Source of the DNA: Dietzia psychralcaliphila
GTDB lineage: Bacteria > Actinomycetota > Actinomycetes > Mycobacteriales > Mycobacteriaceae
Direction of reading: 5' to 3'
Assembly: GCF_003096095.1 (NCBI RefSeq)
Contig: NZ_CP015453.1
Span: forward strand, 2,480,001 to 2,544,000
Length of the DNA: 64,000 nt
Position numbers and translations under genes: made by a program. Shown here in pieces: positions 25,192 through 32,364 of the stretch; positions within the stretch are counted from its first letter, which is position 1, and every line of letters starts with the position of its first letter. The notes below the pieces were generated by a model. The model did not search any database. It was given only the letters and a program-made list of their open reading frames with translations, and was not told the DNA's origin.

Positions 25192-26525
25192 CGTGTCTCC
25201 AGTAGCAGTCGTTCGGTGAAGAACTCGCTGAACCCGAAGTCCGGTACGAGTTCGGGGGCGATCATGTTGAGCAACCCTGTGACCTGGTACGCGTCGTTCT
25301 CGCTCATCAGCCGCCGGGCCCGGCGGCGGCGGGCCACCGCGTACTCGCCGAACTCGACGAACAACTCGTGGTAGATGTGCGCACCGTGGTGCAGGCGATC
25401 CATCCGGGCCCCGCGCTCTCGGACGTACTCCGAGAACGCGTCGACGGACCAGTCCGGGCCGAGCAGGACGTCGCGCACGTGCCGGGCGTCCCTCAGGGCG
25501 GAGGACAACCCGGTGCCCAGGACCGTGTCGCAGGACCCGGCCTCGTCCCCGATAAGGGCGACCCCGTCCCAGACGAAGTCGCCCAGTGGCACGCCGGACA
25601 TCGAGGGCCACACCGTCAGTTCGCCGACGGGGGACGCGTGGTCGGCGATGTAGTCGCCGCGGTCGGCCAGGCACCTGAGCCGGAACGACTCGAGGAACTC
25701 GGTCACCGCGTCGGGCCCGCAGTAGCGCCGGGTGTGCGCGGGGTCGTAGTTGAGATACAGGCGGGCAGTGCCGTAGCCCTGCGGGAACACCATGAACATG
25801 ACGTCACCCTCGGTCCCCATCGCCTGGGTGTCGGAGGGCCACTCGTCCAGCCCGTCGACCAGGAGTCCGGCACCCCGGTGATGCACCGTGAGGTCCATCT
25901 TCAGCCCGAGCTGACGGCCCACGATGTTGGACCGGCCGGTGGCGCCCACGACGAACCCGGCGTCGATGGTGTGACGTGCCCCGTCCGCTCCGGTGTAGTG
26001 GACCTGACGGCGATCGCCGCGCCCGATCTCCACACGCGAGGCGCCGAGGATCACCTCGATCCCGGAGTCGGCCGCCTGGAAGGCCATCTGCTCGCACACC
26101 TGGTGGTGCGGGAACGTCTGAGGGCCACCGATCTCCGGCAGGAGGCCCGTGAGGTCCACGGATCCGGCCTCGTCCGGGTCGGTCGTCTCGTCCCACTGGA
26201 CCCATTCCCGGATCTCCCAGGCACCGCCGGCCGCGAGGGCATCCTCTACTCCGAGCCTGCGTGCCTCCTGCATCCCCCACGGGGACAACCATTCGCCCCG
26301 GACGATGTCGTGGTACTGAGCGACCTTCTCGAGCAGCACCACCTCGAGGCCCGATCCCGCCAGACCGCACGCGAGGGCGGTCCCGCCGATGCCACCACCG
26401 ACGATCACCACGTCGGCCTTCGTCGTGGGTGCGGGTTCCGTGGATCTCGGGCCGGACCTCGTCGTCGTCGGAGTCGTGGTCGTCGGCGTCGGTGTCGTGG
26501 GTGTGGTCGTGGTCGTCGTCGTCAC
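25188..26525 (-). CDS. FAD-dependent monooxygenase (class A / halogenase-like fold)
   Basis: From the GTG at 26525 the protein has 445 residues. After a 35-residue Thr/Pro tract it shows the FAD motif VVIVGGGIGGTALACGL, an Arg-containing middle segment, GATGRSNIVGRQL and the second FAD motif ALIGDEAGSCD. It should use NAD(P)H and oxygen to hydroxylate or epoxidise a small molecule. No halogenase WxWxIP motif is seen. It overlaps the nitroreductase gene (GTGA) and the epoxide hydrolase gene (ATGA). The Thr tract is encoded by a simple GTC-rich repeat and is probably unstructured. Confidence 0.85.
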   Translation of the reverse strand: MTTTTTTTPTTPTPTTTTPTTTRSGPRSTEPAPTTKADVVIVGGGIGGTALACGLAGSGLEVVLLEKVAQYHDIVRGEWLSPWGMQEARRLGVEDALAAGGAWEIREWVQWDETTDPDEAGSVDLTGLLPEIGGPQTFPHHQVCEQMAFQAADSGIEVILGASRVEIGRGDRRQVHYTGADGARHTIDAGFVVGATGRSNIVGRQLGLKMDLTVHHRGAGLLVDGLDEWPSDTQAMGTEGDVMFMVFPQGYGTARLYLNYDPAHTRRYCGPDAVTEFLESFRLRCLADRGDYIADHASPVGELTVWPSMSGVPLGDFVWDGVALIGDEAGSCDTVLGTGLSSALRDARHVRDVLLGPDWSVDAFSEYVRERGARMDRLHHGAHIYHELFVEFGEYAVARRRRARRLMSENDAYQVTGLLNMIAPELVPDFGFSEFFTERLLLETR

Positions 26526-27325
26526 TGTCCTCTCCCCCAGCTCTCCCAGAAGGTCCGCTCGGCGGCAGGGTGCCGGCGCGCCGGACGGAAGTCGGTACCG
26601 ATGGTGTAGGCGACGGGGAGCATGCAGATCTGGGTGATCCCCCGGGGGATCCCCAGGATCTCGGCAGCCCGGTCCCGGAACGGCAGGTGCAGGCACGTCA
26701 CCGTGCTGCCCAGCCCCCGCGCGCGCAGCGCCAACTGCAGCGACCACACCGCTGGGTAGACGGACCCGTAGAACATGCTCGAGCGCAGGTGACCGGGCCG
26801 CACCGAGAACGCGGGATCGCCGTCGGCCTTGTGCGCGTTGGCCACCATCCACCTGGCGTCGATGTCCGCCGGATCGGGCGGCGCACCGAGGACGCACGGG
26901 ATCACCAACGCGGGGACACGGGCCACGTTCATCGCCAGCGTCTCGGCCGAGGCCATGTTCCGCCGGCTGGACGCGGAATCGCGCCGCCTCCCCGCCCGCT
27001 GCGTCATCTCCGAACGGTGGAACTCCCACGCCGTCCGGAAGAGCTCACCGAGCTCCTCCTTGGTCTCCGGCTCCGTGACCACCAGCCAGCGCCAGTTCTG
27101 CGCGTTGTCGGCCGTCGGCGCCTGCTGCGCCACGTCGATCGCCTCCAGCAGCACCTCCCGCGGAACCGGGCGCTCGAGGTCGAGCCGCCGTCGCACGGAG
27201 CGGGTGGTGGTGAGGAGCCTGTCGGCCTCGGCGAGATCGAACGGCGTCTGCGTGTCGGTGTCGGCGTCGCGGCCGGTGTCGGTGTCGGCGTCGCGGCCGG
27301 TGTCGGTGTCGGCGGGGGTTCTCAC
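26522..27325 (-). CDS. Nitroreductase-family flavoprotein
   Basis: From the GTG at 27325 the protein has 267 residues. After an Asp/Thr repeat tract (residues 4-25, built from a 24-bp DNA repeat) it has the nitroreductase start RSVRRRLDLERPVP, the FMN/substrate segment APTADNAQNWRWLVV, and the end motif LPVAYTIGTDFRPARRH. These FMN enzymes reduce nitro groups, quinones or enones, or in biosynthesis oxidise or desaturate. In this operon it may act as an oxidoreductase on the chain or regenerate flavin for the neighbouring monooxygenase. Confidence 0.87.
   Translation of the reverse strand: MRTPADTDTGRDADTDTGRDADTDTQTPFDLAEADRLLTTTRSVRRRLDLERPVPREVLLEAIDVAQQAPTADNAQNWRWLVVTEPETKEELGELFRTAWEFHRSEMTQRAGRRRDSASSRRNMASAETLAMNVARVPALVIPCVLGAPPDPADIDARWMVANAHKADGDPAFSVRPGHLRSSMFYGSVYPAVWSLQLALRARGLGSTVTCLHLPFRDRAAEILGIPRGITQICMLPVAYTIGTDFRPARRHPAAERTFWESWGRGQ
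27252..27314. repeat. 24-bp tandem repeat inside the nitroreductase gene
   Basis: Two full 24-bp units (27252-27275 and 27276-27299) and a partial third encode the repeating DTDTGRDA tract at the protein's N-terminus. The unit length is a multiple of three, so copy changes keep the frame. Confidence 0.85.
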
Positions 27326-29448
27326 GGCCGCCCCAGCACCACGGTGCCGCGGACCGAGCCGGGCGCATGCGCGTGGACGACGGTCGTTCCCGCGCCCTCC
27401 CGGGAGATCCGCTCCGCGGCAATGACCACGTCGAGTGCCGCGGTCACCGAGCCGCACCTGCCGGTCACCCCGGCGGTGGTGACGGACTCCATCCCCGGGA
27501 CCAGCTCCGCGCCGTCCCCGTAGACCGCGTCCAGCCCGGTCAGATCCGCCCCGGCGACCGTGCGCCCGAACTCCTCGGCGGCGGTGGACCCCACGCCCTC
27601 ACCGACGTGGCGGCTGGCGATGATCCTGGCGTAGGGGGTCGCCCCCCGGTCACGGGCGTGATCCGCGGACTCGAGGACGATGGCCGAGGCTCCCGTGATC
27701 CCGGTGCCGTCGTCCACCTCGTCCGCGGCGACCACAAAGACCACCTCGGCCTTCCCGGCCCGGATGGTCTCGATCCCGCACTCCATCGCCAGGGTCGCCG
27801 AGGCCTCGCCACCGCACACGGTGGTGGTGGGGCCGCGGAACCCCAGCGCCTGGCACACCGCGCCGCCGGTGGCGTTGAGGACGACGTTGGAGAAGCTGTG
27901 GATCGCGGGGCTGTTCGGGTTGGCCAGGACACTGTCGTCGTAGTCGCCGACGCTCTCGCGGGACCCTGATTCGGTCGCGTACATCACGCCGACGTTCTCG
28001 AGCTCGTTGCGGCGCAGTGCCAGTGCCGCGTCCTCCCAGGCCAGCCTGGAGGCGGCGATCGCGAGTCTGGACAGCGAGTTGGCCTGCCGCCACATGGTGC
28101 GCGGTGCGAAGGCCCGGCCGGCGAGATCGGGCTGCGGCGTCACCCCGGAGTCGGGGCCGGTCGTATCGCCGGCGACGACAGCCGAGAAGTCACCGATCCC
28201 CACTCCGGCTCCGGTCACCGGACCGAGTCCGGTGATCACCACCTCCCGCTCCGGCAGCTCCGCTCCCGGCCGGTTCTCGTCCGGGGCGCGCAGGACCACG
28301 GCGACGTTGTTGCCGCCGAACGCGTAGTTCGTCGACACGACGGTGTCGATCGGCATGGACCGCGCGGTGTTGGGGACGAAGTCGAGGGAGCTGTCGGCGG
28401 TGGGACTGTCGGTGGCGTCGTCGTCGAACCCGATGGTGGGCGGCGCGGTCTGGTGCATGATCGCCAGGACCGACGCGACGCCCTCGATTGCGCCCGCCGC
28501 CCCGAGCGTGTGCCCGAGGAAGGACTTGATCCCGCTGGTGGGGACGCTGGACGCGCGATCACCGAAGACGTTGCGCATCACCTTGCGCTCCATCGCGTCG
28601 TTGGCGGGCGTCCCGGTCCCGTGGCCGCACACGTAGTCGACGTCGTCCGGGCCCAGCCCGGCGTCGGCCAGGGCCCGCCGCACCGCCGAGGTGCCACCGC
28701 GGCCGGTCGGATCGGGGGCGGTCGCGTGGTAGGCATCGGCGGAGAGTCCGTACCCGGCGACCTCAGCCAGGATGGTGGCGCCGCGCTCACGCGCGTGGTC
28801 GAGGCGTTCGACGACGAGGAACGCCGCCCCCTCACCCAGGTTCAGCCCCGTGGACGCGCTGTAGGGCCGGCACGGTTCGGTGCTCAACGCACGCAGACCC
28901 GCGAACCCGGCGTAGGTGCCGAACTGCAGAGGGTCCACCCCGCCCGCGAGCACCACGTCCGCCTCCCCGGTGAGGAGCTTGTCCCGGGCGAGCCCGATGC
29001 AGTTCCCTCCGGCCGCACACGCGGTCGACAGCAGGACCCGCGGCCCGCGGGACCCGAGCTGCTCGGCCACGACGTCCGCAGTCTTGTGGATCTGCTGGTA
29101 CCCGCCGTCCGCGGTGGGGGTCCCCTGGCACTTCCCGAGGACCAGGCCGACGCGGTCGGGTTCCGGCCGTGCCCGGTCCAGCCCGGCGCCCTCGTACGCC
29201 TCCCGGGCCGCCGCCACCGCGAGCGCGGCAGTCCGGTCGATCCCGGGTAGCCCGGCACGAGCAGCGGCCATGAACCACTCGTCCGGGACCCGACCGGCGA
29301 ACCGGGCGTCGAACTCCGCGAACGGCCCGGTGGTGGCCTCGTCGATACCGGATCTTCCGCCCATCAGGGACGTCCAGAACTCGGTCGTGTCACGGCCGGC
29401 GGCGCAGATCACGCCGACACCGGTGACGACCACGGGTTGCGGTGCCAT
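27322..29448 (-). CDS. Fused ketosynthase and chain-length-factor-like protein
   Basis: The protein has 708 residues in two ketosynthase-like halves. Half 1 (1-395) is complete, with STACAAGG (Cys144), CGHGTGT (His276) and GHTLGAAG (His313), so it can condense acyl and malonyl units. Half 2 (401-708) restarts with EVVITGLGPVTGAG but is about 100 residues shorter than a normal KS. Its active-site block reads VCGGEASA, with Glu where Cys belongs, and neither catalytic His is present. That is the profile of a chain-length factor (KS-beta), normally a separate protein. With KR, DH and ACP alongside it forms the core of a reducing type II polyketide synthase. Ribosome site GGAGGG lies 9 bases upstream. 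Confidence 0.9.
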   Translation of the reverse strand: MAPQPVVVTGVGVICAAGRDTTEFWTSLMGGRSGIDEATTGPFAEFDARFAGRVPDEWFMAAARAGLPGIDRTAALAVAAAREAYEGAGLDRARPEPDRVGLVLGKCQGTPTADGGYQQIHKTADVVAEQLGSRGPRVLLSTACAAGGNCIGLARDKLLTGEADVVLAGGVDPLQFGTYAGFAGLRALSTEPCRPYSASTGLNLGEGAAFLVVERLDHARERGATILAEVAGYGLSADAYHATAPDPTGRGGTSAVRRALADAGLGPDDVDYVCGHGTGTPANDAMERKVMRNVFGDRASSVPTSGIKSFLGHTLGAAGAIEGVASVLAIMHQTAPPTIGFDDDATDSPTADSSLDFVPNTARSMPIDTVVSTNYAFGGNNVAVVLRAPDENRPGAELPEREVVITGLGPVTGAGVGIGDFSAVVAGDTTGPDSGVTPQPDLAGRAFAPRTMWRQANSLSRLAIAASRLAWEDAALALRRNELENVGVMYATESGSRESVGDYDDSVLANPNSPAIHSFSNVVLNATGGAVCQALGFRGPTTTVCGGEASATLAMECGIETIRAGKAEVVFVVAADEVDDGTGITGASAIVLESADHARDRGATPYARIIASRHVGEGVGSTAAEEFGRTVAGADLTGLDAVYGDGAELVPGMESVTTAGVTGRCGSVTAALDVVIAAERISREGAGTTVVHAHAPGSVRGTVVLGRP

Positions 29449-29497
29449 CGAGATTTCCCTCCACAGGATTGGTGACGACCCCCGGGGCCGTCCGGGT

Positions 29498-30571
29498 TCA
29501 GACGATCGGGATGGACCAGCTCTTGGGGGTCACGTACGGGCTGGTGACCGTCTCCGCGGGCGCATCGGCCACATCGAGCACCAGGCCGGCCGCAGCGAGG
29601 TCCCGGTCGAGGCGCGCGAGGCCCAGGACCCGTCCCGTGCCGTAGCTCTCCACGGCGTGGACGACCTCCCCGACGGTCTCGGTGCCCGCGGTGACCGGGG
29701 TGCCCGCGGCGGGGACGTCCCCGTCGGTGATGAAGCCCACGGTGCGACGGCCGCCCTGCGCCCCGAACTCCGCGTCGACCGCACCCCGACCGACGAACGA
29801 CTCCTTGGTGATGTCGACCAGCCAGCTGGTGCCGCTCTCGATGACGCCCACCCCACCACCGGTCTCGTGCCGGGCGACGGGCTGGCGGACCTCGAGCATC
29901 GCCAGCTCGTAGGCGTCGTTGCCGACCGGCGTGGCCTCGGCTGCGGCCAGTGCCCACAGCTCCGCCGCCCGGTCCACGGGCACGATCATCTTGTAGCCGT
30001 ATTCCCCGGTGAAGCCCGAACGGGCGAACAGGACGTCCACGTCGGACCAGATGGCCTCGACGACCGAGTCGAGCGGCAGCGCGGCCAGCTCGTTGTCGAT
30101 CAGTCGGCCGATCACTCCCCAGGAGTACGGGCCCTCGATGGCGATGACGGTCCGCTCGCCACGCAGGTCGGTGATCTCGACCTCGCCGGTCGCCCGGGCG
30201 CGCAGGTGATCGAGAAGGCGCGTCCCCCCGCCGACGGATGATTCGACGATCGCGCCGTCGTCGTGGCCCCAGACCACAACGACGTCAACGATGTGCCCGT
30301 CGTCGTCGAGGACCAGGCTGGTGAGCGTCCGCTCGGGGGTGAGGAACTCGACGTCGCGGGCCAGGACGTCCTGGAGGAACCCGGGCGCGTCCCGGCCAGC
30401 CACCAGGATCAGGGCGGCGCCGCCCAGGTCGACCAGTCCGGCGCGGTCGCGGAGGCTCGAGTACTCGGCGTGGCTGTCCTCGTACTCGCTCACCACCACG
30501 GAGTCGCCGACCAGTTCCGTCACGGCGTCGTCCGGGTGGACGGTGGACAGGGGGGTGATGAAGGTGCTCAT
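29498..30571 (-). CDS. GcvT-like (folate-binding aminomethyltransferase-family) protein
   Basis: This 357-residue protein has the GcvT fold order: an N-terminal segment EYSSLRDRAGLVDLGG, the ALDD-like LVLDDDGHIVDVVVVW, GPYSWGVI, RSGFTGEYGYKMIV (folate-pocket region) and a C-terminal beta barrel. Relatives transfer one-carbon units from substrates to tetrahydrofolate, or are DmdA/LigM-type demethylases. It lies between the dehydratase (ATGA overlap) and the KS/CLF gene (50 bases), so it is clearly part of the operon. A one-carbon or demethylation step on the chain or starter is possible but not shown. Confidence 0.85.
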   Translation of the reverse strand: MSTFITPLSTVHPDDAVTELVGDSVVVSEYEDSHAEYSSLRDRAGLVDLGGAALILVAGRDAPGFLQDVLARDVEFLTPERTLTSLVLDDDGHIVDVVVVWGHDDGAIVESSVGGGTRLLDHLRARATGEVEITDLRGERTVIAIEGPYSWGVIGRLIDNELAALPLDSVVEAIWSDVDVLFARSGFTGEYGYKMIVPVDRAAELWALAAAEATPVGNDAYELAMLEVRQPVARHETGGGVGVIESGTSWLVDITKESFVGRGAVDAEFGAQGGRRTVGFITDGDVPAAGTPVTAGTETVGEVVHAVESYGTGRVLGLARLDRDLAAAGLVLDVADAPAETVTSPYVTPKSWSIPIV

Positions 30572-31044
30572 GAGTGTCCGTTCGTGGGTCGTGGGGAGGG
30601 ATCGGAGATCGAGAGGACGCCTTCGGCCGCGACCGAGTCACCGATCCGGGCGGAGACGCGGTACTCGGCGAACCCCCGGCCACCAGCCGAGCGTTCGCTC
30701 CTCAACAGGAGGGTGTCGCCGGGGACGACGGGGCGGCGGAAACGCATGGAGCGGACCCCGGCGAGATAGCTGACCGGCCCGGCCCCGGCAAGGGAGAACA
30801 CGACTCCCGACAGCTGCGCGAGGCTCTCGATGATGACGACACCCGGCAGGACCGCCTGGTCGGGGAAGTGCCCCTGGAACCACATCTCCGTGCTCGTGAC
30901 GTTCTTGATACCGGTTCCGTAGGTACCCGGTTCGATCTCGGTGATCCGGTCCAACAGGAGCATCGGCCACCGGTGCGGGATCCGCTCACGGATCTCGTCG
31001 CAGTCCATGGCCACCTGGCCGGTCCGGATCCTGGTCGACGTCAT
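30568..31044 (-). CDS. FabZ-like 3-hydroxyacyl-ACP dehydratase
   Basis: From the ATG at 31044 the protein has 158 residues. It carries HRWPMLLLDRI, the catalytic histidine in FQGHFPD (His59) and the acid in IIESLAQ (Glu73), the hotdog-fold FabZ pattern. It removes water from the 3-hydroxyacyl chain to make a trans double bond. A GTG one codon earlier (31047) is equally possible; either way start and ACP stop overlap. No enoyl reductase is in the operon, so double bonds should remain, giving a polyene. Confidence 0.92.
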   Translation of the reverse strand: MTSTRIRTGQVAMDCDEIRERIPHRWPMLLLDRITEIEPGTYGTGIKNVTSTEMWFQGHFPDQAVLPGVVIIESLAQLSGVVFSLAGAGPVSYLAGVRSMRFRRPVVPGDTLLLRSERSAGGRGFAEYRVSARIGDSVAAEGVLSISDPSPRPTNGHS

Positions 31045-31343
31045 CACACCGGCTCCGGGACCCGGATCAGTTCCGGCCGGACGGTCTCCGCCAGGCGCGA
31101 GACTGACCCGAAGACCGTCATCTCGCTGTCGTACAACGCCACGTCGAACTCGGCCTCGATCGCCACGTAGAGCTCGAGGACATCGAGACTGTCCAGTTCC
31201 AGACCACGACCGAACAGCGGCTGGTCATCGGTGATCCACGCGGGGGCGATCGGGAGGTCGAGACGCTCGACGATCATCTCCTTGATCTGGTCACACACTT
31301 CCCGGCGGAGGCGGGCGGTCTCACGGATCTCGTCGATGTTCAC
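31044..31343 (-). CDS. Acyl carrier protein
   Basis: The 99-residue protein from the GTG at 31343 (AAGGAG 7 bases before) has the carrier-protein core with the phosphopantetheine serine in LELDSLDVLEL (Ser52). The surroundings are acidic, as expected for a four-helix carrier. The N-terminus carries about 10 extra residues. It lies between KR and DH genes and is the natural carrier for the polyketide chain, activated by one of the two AcpS-like proteins in the operon. Confidence 0.93.
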   Translation of the reverse strand: MNIDEIRETARLRREVCDQIKEMIVERLDLPIAPAWITDDQPLFGRGLELDSLDVLELYVAIEAEFDVALYDSEMTVFGSVSRLAETVRPELIRVPEPV

Positions 31344-31383
31344 AAGTGCTCCTTGCAGTGTCGGGTTCGGGGCTGTCGGGGTC

Positions 31384-31428
31384 GGGGCTGTGGAGTTCGA
31401 GGCTGTGGAGTTCGAGGCTGTGGAGTTC
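31384..31428. repeat. 15-bp tandem repeat between ketoreductase and ACP
   Basis: Three 15-bp units (first base varies, then GGGCTGTGGAGTTC or AGGCTGTGGAGTTC) sit in the 125-base gap, flanked by degenerate copies. In one minus-strand frame they read as repeated SNSTA, though no gene is assigned there. Confidence 0.85.
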
Positions 31429-31468
31429 GAGGCCGTGGGCTGTGGGGTCGGATCAGTCCGAGAGCGGG

Positions 31469-32215
31469 TCATTCGAGCCCGCCGCCGTTCGCCACGAGGA
31501 CCTCGCCGGTGACGAACGAGGCCTTGTCCGAGGCGAGGAACGCGATGATGTTCGCGATCTCCTCCGGGTACCCCATCCGGCCGAGCCTGATCCGGTTGGC
31601 GTACCCGTTCCTCAGGTGGGCGGGCACGGCGCGGGTCATGTCGGTCTCCACGAAGCCCGGGGCCACCGCATTCGCCCGGATGCCGTGCCTGGCCCCCTCG
31701 AGGGCGAGTGCGCGGGTGAACGCGATGATGGCGCCCTTGGAGGCCGCATAGTTGGTCTGTCCGGGGAATCCACCGTCGAGGCCGCTGGCCGACGAGACCG
31801 TGACAATGGCGCCGGCACGCCTGGCCTGCATCATCCGCATGGCCTCGCGACAGACGTAGAAGGTGCCGTCCATGTTGACGGACATCGTCTCGCGGTACTG
31901 ACGGGTGGACATCCCCACCAGATGGCGGTCGTTGGTCACGCCGGCGCTCGTGACGGCGATGTCGAGCCGACGGTGGTCGGCGCGGATCTTCTTGAACAGA
32001 TCCCGGACCGAGTCCTCCTCGGTGACATCGCACTGGACGGCCTCCGCGGTCCCGCCCGCCTCGGCGATCTCGGAGACCGTCTCCTGGGCCGAGCCCGCCG
32101 ACGCGGAGTAGTTGACCAGGACGTGGACGCCGCTGCGGGCGAACTCCTTGGCCGCCGCGCGACCGATCCCACGCGATCCCCCGGTCACCAGGGCTACGGC
32201 ACCGTCGCAGAACAT
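31469..32215 (-). CDS. FabG-like 3-ketoacyl-ACP reductase
   Basis: From the ATG at 32215 the protein has 248 residues. It has the NADPH loop TGGSRGIG (11-18), the catalytic SSASGLDG serine (Ser142), NYAASK (Tyr156, Lys160) and the C-terminal VTGEVLVANGGG typical of FabG. It reduces the 3-keto group after each condensation. It is the first gene of the leftward operon. The upstream divergent region carries the candidate promoter at 32277-32314. Confidence 0.93.
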   Translation of the reverse strand: MFCDGAVALVTGGSRGIGRAAAKEFARSGVHVLVNYSASAGSAQETVSEIAEAGGTAEAVQCDVTEEDSVRDLFKKIRADHRRLDIAVTSAGVTNDRHLVGMSTRQYRETMSVNMDGTFYVCREAMRMMQARRAGAIVTVSSASGLDGGFPGQTNYAASKGAIIAFTRALALEGARHGIRANAVAPGFVETDMTRAVPAHLRNGYANRIRLGRMGYPEEIANIIAFLASDKASFVTGEVLVANGGGLE

Positions 32216-32276
32216 CCGCAGACCACCTTTCTGTCCGGTCTCTCGGGCCGCGATGGTCCACCGCGGCTGTCGGGTC

Positions 32277-32314
32277 CCGACGCTATCGACGCGGTCTATC
32301 ACCTCGATATCACC
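32277..32314 (-). promoter_or_regulatory. Candidate SARP-controlled promoter of the polyketide operon
   Basis: On the minus strand GATAGCGTCGG (32277-32287) contains TAGCGT, a plausible -10, 65 bases before the FabG start. Eleven bases upstream lie two copies of the heptamer GGTGATA (plus-strand TATCACC at 32297-32303 and 32308-32314) with 11-bp periodicity, the spacing typical of SARP binding sites. The same 11-mer recurs before the glycosyltransferase gene. Confidence 0.45.
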
Positions 32315-32364
32315 GGGCTTTCATCCCGTTGACCTGCGCGGTTACACCCTGAAAGGTCGCCTGT

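Noticed and set aside
25188-26525. Flavin-dependent halogenase
   Set aside because: The fold is similar, but I see no WxWxIP motif and no conserved halogenase lysine, so I call it a monooxygenase.
25188-27029. Extended 613-residue version of the flavin monooxygenase
   Set aside because: The first 168 codons are the nitroreductase gene in another frame. The GTG at 26525 overlapping that stop is the real start.
27322-32215. Aromatic (angucycline or anthracycline) type II polyketide synthase
   Set aside because: A DH is in the core and there is no aromatase or cyclase gene. The reducing set fits a polyene better.
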